Shown here: one piece after another, positions 46,250-57,032 of the stretch
How the letters are laid out: the number at the start of each line of letters is the position of its first letter
Position numbering within the stretch: position 1 is the first letter of the stretch
Assembly (NCBI GenBank): GCA_019454045.1
Contig: SKCR01021379.1
Location: 1 to 64,000, forward strand
Reading direction: 5' to 3'
DNA length: 64,000 bases
DNA from: Zanthoxylum bungeanum
Taxonomy: Eukaryota; Streptophyta; Magnoliopsida; Sapindales; Rutaceae
Translations under genes and position numbers: made by a program
Notes under the pieces: generated by a model
Database searches by the model: none
What the model saw: only the letters and a program-made list of their open reading frames with translations
What the model was told of the DNA's origin: nothing

Positions 46250-47132
46250 TAATTAATCCAGGTTTAACTAAAATAAGGGAGATTAATCTAATTTATTATA
46301 TTAAAAGTCTCACATTTTCACCCCAGCAGAATGAGATTATCTGCTCATGCTATAAATGAAAACACATAAAATTTTATTAATTAAATAAAAAGAAAATACA
46401 AGAAAACTTAAATAAATATACAAGACACTTTCCTTTAGGTTTTCATGAAGAAATTCCTCCAAAGAAAGCATGAAAAAATTTACAAAGTTTAGCTTGATAT
46501 TTATAGGCAAATTTAAAGGCTTCCACCAATTTCTCCACCAATTGCTCCACCAAACATGGCATCAAACATGACATCAAACATGGCACCAAACAGGGCACCA
46601 AACATGGCACTAAATCCTCCTCCAAACATTCTTGCATGTTTGGTGGAAGTTTGACAATTTTTATTTTGTTATTTTATTTTATTTATTTTTGAAAATGACT
46701 TTAATAATTATACATAACACACTTACAAATATTTTATCCATTTCATTCATGGAAACTTCAGAATTCGAAATTATTATGAACTTCGAAGTTGTAGATCTTT
46801 GAGTCGTCTTTAATCTGGAACTTGAATTACCTCAATCCGATATTGGAGTAAAAATATATGGCCAAAATATGACAATTGCGCAAAGTTGGAATTTCCAAAA
46901 TTGTACTTCGTTAGAACGCCATTTCATGTTTCCAATCTCCAAAATCAAAATGTCAAGTCTAGTTTTTGCCCTTATTTGTTCCACATTTCGTTTTAAATGA
47001 TTCCATTGAGTCCCAATTTTATTTTATCTGTAAAATAAATTAAAACACATTAAAACGTTCATCAAACCCGAGAAACTAAACAAAATATTAGGTAAAAGAG
47101 GCGATAAATATTGATATATTTTCCGCTCATCA
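46250..47132 (-). repeat. Shared Athila LTR, right part
   Basis: It continues the LTR interrupted at 33988 and ends (plus) ttccgctcatca at 47132. It serves as the 5' LTR of element 1 and the 3' LTR of element 2. It contains the 12-bp tandem repeat (about 46520-46650). Confidence 0.88.
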
Positions 47133-47674
47133 CACCCCCAAACATAACATTTTGCTAGTCCTCGAGAAAAACAATGAAATAAAATACAATAAACAATTAA
47201 AATTAAACTAAGCCATATTCGTAGGGATCACGGTTGCATTTAGCGTATGGAACAAGCCTTTAAACCCCGAGGTGTCCCTAGTGGACGAGTTGTAGTCTCA
47301 TGAGAGCTTACAGTGACGATACCCACAAACGTCAATCCAATGCACACAAAAGCAAAAAGGCAAGAGAAAAGAGAATAAACAAGTTAGTGACTAAACAAGT
47401 GAAACTTCTTATCCAAGTTAGTAGTTGTTTTCTTTCTTTCTTTTTAAATTACCAAATAAGTAAATTCACCGATTATTTTTACCATTCTTCATATACACAA
47501 CCAACAAGGTATTAATCAAATCATTGTGCCCACAATATTCATAAGTGTAGTTGAAAAGAGAGTAATATTTTTGTCCTAAAGTTATATCAGAATTCACACC
47601 TTTTTAGCAATGGATTTTTTTTTTTGTTTTTTTTTGTTTTTGCATAAAATAAAGAAAGCAACATCTTCAATCAA

Positions 47675-47905
47675 TGTAACGAGCTTTGAGCCAGTAACTC
47701 CTAAACCAGTTGTCTTTAGGGCACTAGGTGTTAAGACACCCCAACAGACTTAATTAATCGGATTTCAGATATTTCTTTTTATTTTTATATTATCTTTGAT
47801 CCATGTAGCGAGCTTTGGGCCAGTGACTCCCAAGCCAGTTGGCTTTAGGGCACTAGGTGTTAAAACACCCCTACACACTTAATGACTCGGATCTCAAACT
47901 TTTTT
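47675..47905. repeat. 130-bp tandem repeat, two units (Athila 3' region, copy 2)
   Basis: Units start gtaacgagctttgagccagt (47675) and gtagcgagctttgggccagt (47805). They are orthologous in position to 25085-25315. The rest of 47133-48546 is AT-rich non-coding sequence. Confidence 0.85.
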
Positions 47906-48546
47906 ATTTTTATTTTTTATACAGACTTTTTTTTTAAATTCCATTGCTTTTTAGATGCTTCCTCCAATTAAACTAGAGCAGTACATATTACAAACTTTTC
48001 AAATAAATCTCATGGCTGTATGTTACCATGCATGTTGATAATATCTGTCAACTGAACATATGAAGATCCAATTTAGTCAGTATTATGGAGAATTCACAAA
48101 TTAAATAATTCAAATGGAAATAAACAAAAATTAACTTGTTACGAAATAGGTTGAGATACGTTGCAGGAGTGGAAATTCCTTACACAGGTATCTCACACCA
48201 ATTTCACTTGATTAATCAAATTAAAAACACAAAAAACAAAATATTTTTTTTAATTTTTTAATTTTTTTTAAAAAAAATTTTGAAAAATTTTGACTAAAAA
48301 TAACACAATAAAAACAAGATACAAGTCAATTATTCCCCTCCCCAAACATAAATGAGACATTGTCCTCAATGTCTTAAAAAATAGAAGATGAGTTTAGAAG
48401 ATAATACCTGGTTAGCTAAAGTTCTACATCTAAAATTATCAATTAAAGGTTAAGATCTATATTTATCCGACGCTTTTTACCACGATCATTATCTGACCAG
48501 TTTATCTTGGAAATGATAGGGTCAATTTGTGGTTCAAAGGCTAAGA

Positions 48547-49095
48547 TTAGTCAATTAAATCATGGGCAGTTCTGGCAGTAAATAGGAGTTCTTTTACATA
48601 TTTTGATACGAACCCATTTCTCTGGACATCATCAAGAAACACACAAAGAAAATCATAAAATCCATCAGCATTAAATAGTCCAATCAGTTTCTGGTGTATG
48701 TTCAGGTTCGCCCAAGATGGTACTGTAAAAATTTCCTCCATCGTACCCAAGACACCTGGCAAAGCAATAAAAGCATCAGCACAGTTAATCATTTCTACCA
48801 GTCGTTCAAACATACCTGGTACGATAAGTTCCTCTCTGTTTGATAGTCCTATAAGATTCGCCCCTGCCAAAGGTTTTGAGATTATTCCCAGAACTTGACT
48901 ACCTCCTTCCTGTACAGCCCTTGAAATGATCCCCATTAGTCCAAGATTTCCACCACCATATACCAAGTGTATATTCCTTTTAGCAATGACTCTACTCAAT
49001 TCCTGTGCTGCCTCAACGAACTCTCGCCTAGAACCAACACTAATACCGTAAAACACACAGATATTTACAACTTGTCTTCTTGAAGTTGCTTCCAT
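48547..49095 (-). CDS. LOG: LOG-family protein carried by Athila, copy 2 (open, 182 aa)
   Basis: The frame is fully open from ATG at 49095 to TAA at 48547. Features in order: CVFYGISVGS (residues 13-22), the nucleotide-binding loop VYGGGNLGLMGIISRAV (45-61), the family arginine in FERLVEM (96-102), the signature LPGVLGTMEE (112-121), and GLFNADGFYDFL (139-150). Known LOG enzymes (cytokinin riboside 5'-monophosphate phosphoribohydrolases) use the arginine and the glutamate of PGGxGTxxE; both remain, but the second glycine is valine here, so activity is doubtful. Plant LOGs are usually about 210-230 residues, so the C-terminus is short. Host LOG genes have introns and this one has none, pointing to capture from an mRNA. 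No promoter of its own is visible; it would be expressed from element RNA. Confidence 0.85.
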   Translation of the reverse strand: MEATSRRQVVNICVFYGISVGSRREFVEAAQELSRVIAKRNIHLVYGGGNLGLMGIISRAVQEGGSQVLGIISKPLAGANLIGLSNREELIVPGMFERLVEMINCADAFIALPGVLGTMEEIFTVPSWANLNIHQKLIGLFNADGFYDFLCVFLDDVQRNGFVSKYVKELLFTARTAHDLID

Positions 49096-49126
49096 TTTTA
49101 TTTTTTTATTTTTTTTTATTTATTTC

Positions 49127-49923
49127 TCAACTCTGGATGTCTTCAAGAGTACAATGACGAGCTGAATTTATAGAACCTGAAAAAGGGTGAGTAATAATAG
49201 CACTAATACCTGCCAAATGAAAATTATTAGCTAAATAGTAAAATATATCGTGAAAGTCAAAACGTCTGGATCCTGTCGGAGAAAATAAAAGAAAATAACA
49301 AAACAAATCACAATTATTAGTTAAATACAAAGAGATAATAATATTTATAAGAAGTAAAGGCTTGAATGACGTCTATGCGTCAGAGATAAGCTTCTAATCC
49401 AATTTTCTTATAAATTGGCAAACAGGGTCTTTTAGAGTCAGATTCCTGAGACTTAAATGTTGCCTTTCTTTTTGGAACTGTGCATGTAACATGTGAATTG
49501 CGTGATGCACATATCCACTGGGATGCATCTCAAGAGTCAATGATATGTCATCCAAAGACTCCTTACTCAAGCCATCCCTAATGAATTTAATTTTATCTTC
49601 ACGATTATCAGAGACACCATTACTAAAAGAACGACAACGAGTATTACATGTCATGCGTGCACATTTATAGCGAACATCTTGTCTTTTAGCTCTTCTTTTC
49701 TTAGCATAGGTGCTTCTTCCTAAACCAGACAGATTTGAAATAAAAGAGTCAGAGGACTCACCTGCTAATCGGACTCGTGCTTCAATAATCCAACGAATGT
49801 CTTAGGAATACCTTTGATCATTAGAAGTCTCATTCGTTCCAAGTGAGCTTTGTAGACTTTCATCAGAGAGTTTTGAGGGAGAGAAGGAAATTACTTGCAA
49901 TGATTTGTGAGAACGTCTTCCAT
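49127..49923 (-). pseudogene. Basic cysteine-containing ORF carried by Athila, copy 2
   Basis: This is the homologue of 26575-27369. The start region (ATG 49923) has a TAA at codon 11 and a 1-base deletion near 49805. The core is clearer than in copy 1: LGRSTYAKKRRAK, then KCARMTCNTRC, followed by REDKIKFIRDGLSKESLDD in 49654-49394. A TAG or TAA follows FIRKLD. The tail 49330-49127 resumes the same pattern as in copy 1. A run of basic residues would be a plausible nuclear localisation signal. Confidence 0.5.
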
Positions 49924-50063
49924 CCTGAAATGTGACTTTACCTACAAAAATTAAACACAAAAAAAAAAAAACACGCCAAATCTGAATATATACACAATTT
50001 GCATGGGTTGCCTCATGTTAGCTCTAAGTTTAATGTCGTTAGCTAGACATGACTGCCCGAACA

Positions 50064-51158
50064 TTAGGCTGGAACTGAAAGTGTGACACTTTCTTTTTGT
50101 CCCTCAAATGACTCTCCCCAGTAGTGCTTGACACGCTGGCTGTTAACTTTGAATGCATCGTTGGTGTTGGGGTCAAATAACTCAACAGCTCCATATGGTA
50201 AAACCTGAGTAATCACAAATGGACCCGACCACCTTGATTTCAACTTTCTAAGGAAAAGTTTCAACCTTGAATTGTATAACACATGCTGCATTGGTTCCGG
50301 TTGTATGTGCACTATTTTTCGATCATGCCACTTCTTGGTATTTTCTTTGTATATTCTGGAATTCTCATATGCATGTAGGCGAAATTCCTCCAATTCGTTG
50401 AGTAGGTGGAGCCGTTTTTCTCCTACTGCTTGTGGATCAAGATTTAACTTCTTCAGTGCCCAGTACGCTTTGTGTTCAATCTCCACTGACAGATGACATG
50501 CTTCCCAAACACCATTCGATATGGGACATACCAATGGGTGTTTTGTAAGCTGTCTGGTAGGCCCATAATACGTCATCCAGTTTTTTAGACCAGTCCCTCC
50601 TTGTTGATCCAACGGTCTTTCCAAGATTCTTTTGATCTCCCTATTTGAAACTTCAACCTGTCCATTTGACTGTGGATGGTAGGCGGCGGTGAAAACTTAT
50701 GAGTATCTATTGCAGCAATGTCTGCCACCATCACTGATAATTGCCCGAGGTGTTCCAAATCGAGTGAAAATATTATTTTTAAGGAATTTTATCACCACTT
50801 TTAAATCATTTGATGGCATTGCTATTGCTTCAACCCATTTGGAGACGTAGTTTACTGCAACTAGTTTGTACAGGTTTTCGAATGATGGAACAAGGAGTCT
50901 CATAAAATCAATCCCCCATACATAATATCTCCACTTCCAGAATGTTTTGCAGAGGTCATTCATTTCTCCTCGATATATTTCCAGTTCTCTGACACCTGTC
51001 ACATTGAAGAGCAAATAAGTAAGTATTTTTAAACAAAGTGGGCCAGAACAAACCCGATTGTAGAACTTTGGCTGCAGATTTATTTTCGCTGAAGTGTCCG
51101 CTGTATGGTGATGAATGACAATGCTGCAAGACACTATTGACCTCTTCCTGTGGAACAC
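50064..51158 (-). pseudogene. Athila element 2 integrase
   Basis: The zinc region CDRCQRTGNISRRNE (about 50960-51010) is followed by VAVNYVSKWVEAI (first D changed to N), AIISDGGRHCCNRYS, a deletion of about 110 bp removing the third catalytic region, and the C-terminal frame 50624-50064 ([20 protein letters not shown]). It is more damaged than copy 1. Confidence 0.9.
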
Positions 51159-51164
51159 AACGTC

Positions 51165-52850
51165 TCAGTAATTGATCAGCACAACGTTTAAACAGGTACG
51201 TCTCATCCCAGACATAATGCTTGATTCTTTGAAGAACTTCTTTCGTTGCTGATGAGTCAATTCCAACGGCCATTTTCCCGATACTATATAGTTGACATAG
51301 TCAGCATACCAAGGGACATCATGCTGTTCCATGGCAAACAACTGTTCATCTGGAAAAGTTTCTTTGATTGTCAGTTCATTGCCAGCTGTTTTTCCATTCT
51401 CAAGCCTCGATAAGTGATCTGCCACTTGGTTTTCTGTCTTTTCCTGTCTCGGATCTCCACATCAAATTCTTACAGTATAAGCACCCAACGGATCAATCTA
51501 GGTTTGAAATCTTTCTTCGCGATCAGATATTTGATTGCTGAATGATCTGTGTAGACCACCACTTTGGGACCCAGCAGATATTAGCAGAATTTATCAAAAG
51601 TAAACACAACTGCGAGCAACTATTTTTTGGGGTCGTGTAGTTGAGTTGTGCTTCATTCAGAGTTCTGCTATAGTAGTAAATGGTATGGAAAGTTTTTTCT
51701 TTGCGTTGTCCCAAACTACACCTACAGCAAAGTCACACATCACCTCAAATGGAAGGGTCCAGTCTGATGCTACTATGATGGGGGCAGAGACCAGTTTCTG
51801 TTTTAAGATCTCAAAATCTTCGTGGCATTCTTTGGTGAAGTTGAAAGGCACATCTTTCTCCTGAAGATTGCACATAGGTTTAGCAATCTTGGAGAAGTCT
51901 TTGATAAATCTCCTGTAAAAGCCTACATGTCCGAGAGAACTCTGAATCCCTTTGACGGATGATGGTGGAGGTAGTTTTTAAATTGTCTCGATCTTTGCTT
52001 TGTCTACCTCGATTCCATTTTGTGAGATCCGATGTCCCAAAACAATGCCTTCAAGTACCATGAAGTGGCATTTCTCCCAATTGAGTACAAGGTTGGTATC
52101 TTCACACCTTTGTAACATATTTTCCAGATTTTGCAAGCAGTGGTCGAACGAGTCTCCAAATACAGAAAAATCATCCATGAAAACTTCCATACTTTGTTCC
52201 ATCATGTCTGAGAAGATGGCCATCATGCAATGATGAAATGTAGCAGGAGCATTACATAATCTAAATGGCATCCTACGGAAAGCAAAAGTACCATACAGAC
52301 ATGTAAAAATGGTTTTCTCCTGATCTTATAGGGCTATGGAAATCTGATTATACCCCGAGTATCCGTCCAGAAAATAATAGAACTTATGTCCCACCAATCT
52401 GTCTAGCATCTGATCAATGAATGGCAGCGGAAATTGATCTTTTCTTGTTGCTTTGTTCAGCTTCCTGTAGTCCATGCATACTCTTCATCCAATCACTGTT
52501 CTTGTTGGAATTAGCTCGTTCTTTTCATTTAAGACTACATTAATTTCTCTTTTCTTTGGCACACACTGCATAGGACTCACCCAAGTGCTGTCAGAGATGG
52601 GGTAGATGATGCCGGCATCCAACCATTTGATAATTTCTTTCTTCACGACCTCTTTCATAATTGGATTTAGTCTCCGTTGATGCTCCACTGTGGGTTTGTA
52701 CTCGCCATTCATCAAAATTTTATGCATTAAAAATGATGTATTAATGCATCGAATGTCTGCTATAGTCCAGCTAATGACTTTCTTGTGTTCTCGTAACACT
52801 CTCAACAACTTTTCTTCCTGCTCCAATGTTAACGACGAAGAAATGATCAC
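51165..52850 (-). pseudogene. Athila element 2 reverse transcriptase and RNase H
   Basis: Frames 52850-52485 (HQRRLNPIMKEVVKKEIIKW), 52271-51978 (MPFRLCNAPATFHHCMMAIF, catalytic FMDDF at 52182-52168) and 51875-51165 ([33 protein letters not shown]) cover RT and RNase H with several shifts. Confidence 0.9.
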
Positions 52851-53834
52851 AGGTAAATCATAAGAGTTTCCTAAGAATGCATACCTGAGATGACTCAGAA
52901 GTAGCTTCAGCTCCAGCTGCGATGGTTCTTCAATCGAGGGCTTGATTCACTCATTTTTCAGTAGTTCCAGACTTTCCACCTGTGGTGGTGATTTGAAGCG
53001 AAAGGGTTTGTCAAGATAGTTGATACATTCTAGATTTTCATCATCTAGCTCACTGTCAGTCATGTTTGTGATGCACGCTTCAAGTTTATCAGTGGGAAGT
53101 GGCAGTGCATCAGTATCCTGGATGATACTATCTACAACATCAATTCTGAAATATTCCTCTTCCTTTTCATCACTCGGGAATTTCATGGCTTTGAAAACAT
53201 TGAATGTAACTTCTTGGTCTTGCACTTTCATGTTTAATTCTCCTTTTTATACATCAATAACAGTTCGACCTGTAGCCAAGAATGGTCTCCCGAGGATGAT
53301 AAGTACATCCTTGTCTTCTTCCATGTCAAGGATAATGAAATCTGCTGGGAGAATGAGTTTTTCGACTTTGACCATCATATCTTCAACTATACCTCTCGGA
53401 AATTTGAGAGTTCTATCAGCAAGTTGTAGGGAGATTGAGGTGGGCATTGCTTCTCCAATCTACAGTTTCCTATATATCGAAAAAGACATCAAATTAACAG
53501 TAGCACCTAAATCACACAAAGCTTTACCGACGTAATGTTCTCCTATGGTGCATGGGACGGTGAAACTGAGAGGATATTTCAACTTTGGGGGAAGTTTCCT
53601 TTGAATGATGGCGCTGTATTCTTCTATCAGTGCTACTGTCTCGTAATCTCCCAATTTCCTCTTTCGTGAAAGAATATCTTTCATAAATTTGACATAGCTG
53701 GGCATTTGTTTAAATGATTCTGCAAATGAAATGTTGATATGCTGCTTTTTGAAGACCTCCAAGAATCGAGAAAACTGCTTGTCCAGTTTGTTTTCTTGAG
53801 ACGCTGTGGAAAATGTGGAGGTGGTGTGAATCAT
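52851..53834 (-). pseudogene. Athila element 2 protease region
   Basis: The frame 53834-53460 has FTVPCTIGEHYVGKALCDLG followed by ATVNLMSFSIYRKL. After the same TAG as in copy 1, 53447-53247 and 53231-52947 continue ([32 protein letters not shown]). The shared TAG at the RKL codon suggests it was already present in the common ancestor. Confidence 0.88.
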
Positions 53835-54487
53835 TCTCGATCTTTTTCCTTTGCTTCTTTTTCCTCCATATGTGGAACTGCTTCGCTGATTTCTTTTAGT
53901 ATTTCTTCAGCAGTTGCCTTGACTCCAACAACTTTGTTGATTTCAGTACCGCTTTTTAAAATGATGGCATGACATTGCTCCTTCCCCAGGTTTCTTGGAT
54001 TTGGTTCTGTGTTGCTAGGAAGGGTAGCTTGCGGTCTGTAACTCTGAGCATTGGCTAGTTGTCCCATTTGATTCTCCAGTGCTTTAATAGAAGCTGCTTG
54101 ATTTTGAATTAATGCTGCTTGAGAGTCAAATTTTTCTTCAAGCTTTTTCAAATGAGCCAACACTTCTGTTATTCCTGGTTCCTTTTTATACTCATGGTCT
54201 TTGTTTTGCTGTTGGAATTCGGGTGGTGGGTTTTTCCTTTGCCCTGAATTGTTGCTCCATGAAAAATTGGGATGATTCCTCCACCCTGGGTTATAGGTGT
54301 TGGAATATGGATTGTTCCCATGTCTGTTGAAATTGTTGACATAATTCACCGTCTCCTCATGTTGGTTTGTCTATGATGTTCCTCTATATGGTGAACTTGT
54401 AGATCCAGCATTACCTTGCATGGTGATAGTTTCCATGAATTTTCATATCTGATCCAGCTTGGCATTCACTACTGTGTTGGCTCCAAC
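53831..54487 (-). pseudogene. Athila element 2 gag C-terminal part, cut at 54487
   Basis: The open frame 54349-53831 contains MNYVNNFNRHGNNPYSNTYN, FSWSNNSGQRKNPPPEFQQQ and a coiled stretch (AHLKKLEEKFDSQAALIQNQ). The N-terminal gag core is absent because of the LARD-like insertion. Confidence 0.88.
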
Positions 54488-57018
54488 TGTTGGGGTTTTG
54501 GGCGATGGGGCACAAGTAGAAGCGCGAGTTCGGGCGAAATCGTATTTTAAAACTTTTTCAAAATACCAAATAAATTATTCAATATCTAATATGAATAATT
54601 TATTCATATTTCACCTAAACCTATTTATTAATATCAAATATTAACATAAATATAGTTGAAACTTCGCGAAACTTTTACGAAAATCGATTTTCCGCAAAAT
54701 GACTTAAAATACGTTGTTAACCGAATCGAGTACCCGAAACTTATGGAAACTGCCCAGGTCATCTCCAATAGTGTTGGGGTAGTACATATGTTGCCCAAAC
54801 AGTGACAGACTCACGGTTTGGACATCCGTCACCCGGTTGGCTCAAAATCTACATGGTAACGCTGTTTTTGGCCGTTTTCGCTTATTTCAAGTCAGAAACA
54901 CTTTCCGGCAATTATGCCAACACCCAAATTACATCCAAAACATTCTAAAGACCAAAATTTCATCACAAAATCAGATTTATTTCCAGGTCATACACAGAAA
55001 CGAAATTTGCTATAAATTCATGCTTTAATCCATTTAAAACCAAGATTAATCTAATTAATCCATCACCAAATTAGTCCCACCACTTATGAACAACTCTAGA
55101 ATAATTCTAGGCTATCTAAGAGTGGATCAACAACTCTAGAATGGAAACTATGTTGTCCTACAACAAATTGAACAAATTGGAATACAATTACACTAATAAC
55201 TTCCAATTTCAACTTCACACATGCATCAACTTCCATCTCCATCCAATACAACCAAAAGCCCCAAATTTCATAAACAAAAGGAACCCTAGAACTATTCAAA
55301 TAACTCAAGTAAACTAGAAACTAATTTCAAGCTCAAGAAGATTTTGGATTACCTTTAATCTTCAATTTTTCTAAGCCATTTTCTTGAATTTCCTTTTGTT
55401 TTCCATGAATTCTTTAAACAAATTTTGGAACCCATTTTAAGTGAAGCTCTCGGCAATGTGTTGAATGAACAAGAGAGAGAGACAATTTTTATTTATTTTA
55501 TTTGGGAAGTCACGACTTGGTGAAGTTGGGGGGAAATTTTTTCCATTCAAAATTTAATCAAATTAAAAGCCAAAAAACTTTATAATATCCAATCAAAATT
55601 AGACACAAATAAAGTTATTTAAAAGCCATGCCATGTGTTCCAATAATTTGTAACCATATATCATTCAATTAATGATTAATGGATAAGGTTTGAAAAGTTA
55701 ATTATTAATTATTTAACTATTAAATAATTAAACAATTAATTTACACAAATACATGTATTTTATTTACATTAAATAATAAAAACATATATTCATGGCATGT
55801 GTCAAAATCTCATTTGACGAATAATTAATGTGTATCTAATCGTATTATGTATCAAATATAAATACACAATAATTATTAGCGGACAAAATCCCCTAATGCA
55901 TGTGTTATCGTTTAACCGATTAAACGATCCGAATTAACTCATTAATCTGGTGAAGTATTATGAATAATCCGTATTATTCATATCAAGTTGCTCAAGTGCT
56001 CAACTAGTACACTTCATACTGTGGGACTCTCTAAGTTTAGGTTTATCCATCACGAAATCCAATTTCGTGTCCATAATCCACCCACTCATGGATTATGATG
56101 ACTACGGATAATTTCGCTAAACTATGCAAGTCTAGGTCATTGCATACATATAATCCATCCGTCACAGGTCATCCGAATTATACCTGAGATATAGATCAGA
56201 ACGTCAAATTCGTTCGGTATAATACAATCGACTTTCAATTTACGATCTTTAAATAACACTCGGAACTGATTTCTGAAGTTATACCACGACCATGGATTTA
56301 CTAGATCGCAAACACGTGCTGGATGCCTATGCCCTGTACACAGGACTGACGGATCCTATCTTGATACGCACAGGATATCATGAGCATCAGTCCACATCCA
56401 ACGAACAGGCATAGGTCTTATCATGGATAGATCATTGACGTGACTGCCATCAAAGTGTGGAGGATAGCTCATATATCCACGGTGATATCTCAAGTCGAAG
56501 GAGCACTATGCTCGCTCAACTCGAGAAGCTTCCTATTGACGTTGGTGTACCATCTATTAGAGAAGCTTCAGTGAGTCGTTCAGTGTCTTATCAAATAAAT
56601 ACCTACAGGTCTATACGAGTCTCCCGAGACTCATGGTTCACTGGGATAAACCATCGAACCAAGTCACGATATACGACATGTACTGGTCTCAACGAATTTT
56701 ACTAACTGACCTGTGTTAGTAAATCTTGACCATGAACTTTATTTAAGGATATACAACTAATAGTACGCTTCCCAATGTCAATTACAAACTACGTTGTAAC
56801 TGCGCACTATACTGTAAATCCTAAGGTCTTTGTCTAATATACACGTATCACTGAACCAGATTCAGTTTCAATCTAATCGAGATTAGATCGAATAAGTATA
56901 TAAAAGACAATGGTGCTACTAGTAAAAATTAGCAATGTTATGAAAAATTGAACCGCTCGTATTAATGAATCGGACATAAATACGATCCGGATTGGCACTC
57001 GGAGCACCAACCCTAATA
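54488..57018 (-). repeat. LARD-like element 3' LTR (2531 bp)
   Basis: The plus strand reads TGTTGGGGTTTTGGG...CCCTAATA. The end is set by homology with the solo LTR, whose target duplication fixes its edge, and by the adjacent polypurine tract. The last dinucleotide is TA rather than CA. Frames inside, such as 56457-56705, are not genes. Confidence 0.85.
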
Positions 57019-57032
57019 ATTTCTCCCACTTG
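57019..57032 (-). other. LARD-like element polypurine tract
   Basis: The minus strand reads CAAGTGGGAGAAAT directly before the 3' LTR. Confidence 0.75.

Larger units (their letters stand above)
47133..54487 (-). mobile_element. Athila element 2, truncated at gag by the LARD-like insertion
   Basis: The internal region is colinear with 24562-31987 of element 1, including both extra 3' genes. The polypurine tract GTTTGGGGGTG (minus, 47143-47133) abuts the shared LTR. The element breaks at ggctccaac (54487), the equivalent of 31987. About 930 bp of gag and leader plus its own 5' LTR are missing from the window. Confidence 0.9.

Noticed and set aside
48698..48898. Plus-strand 66-codon frame
   Set aside because: It is the antisense shadow of the LOG-like gene; its minus-strand translation is the one with family motifs.
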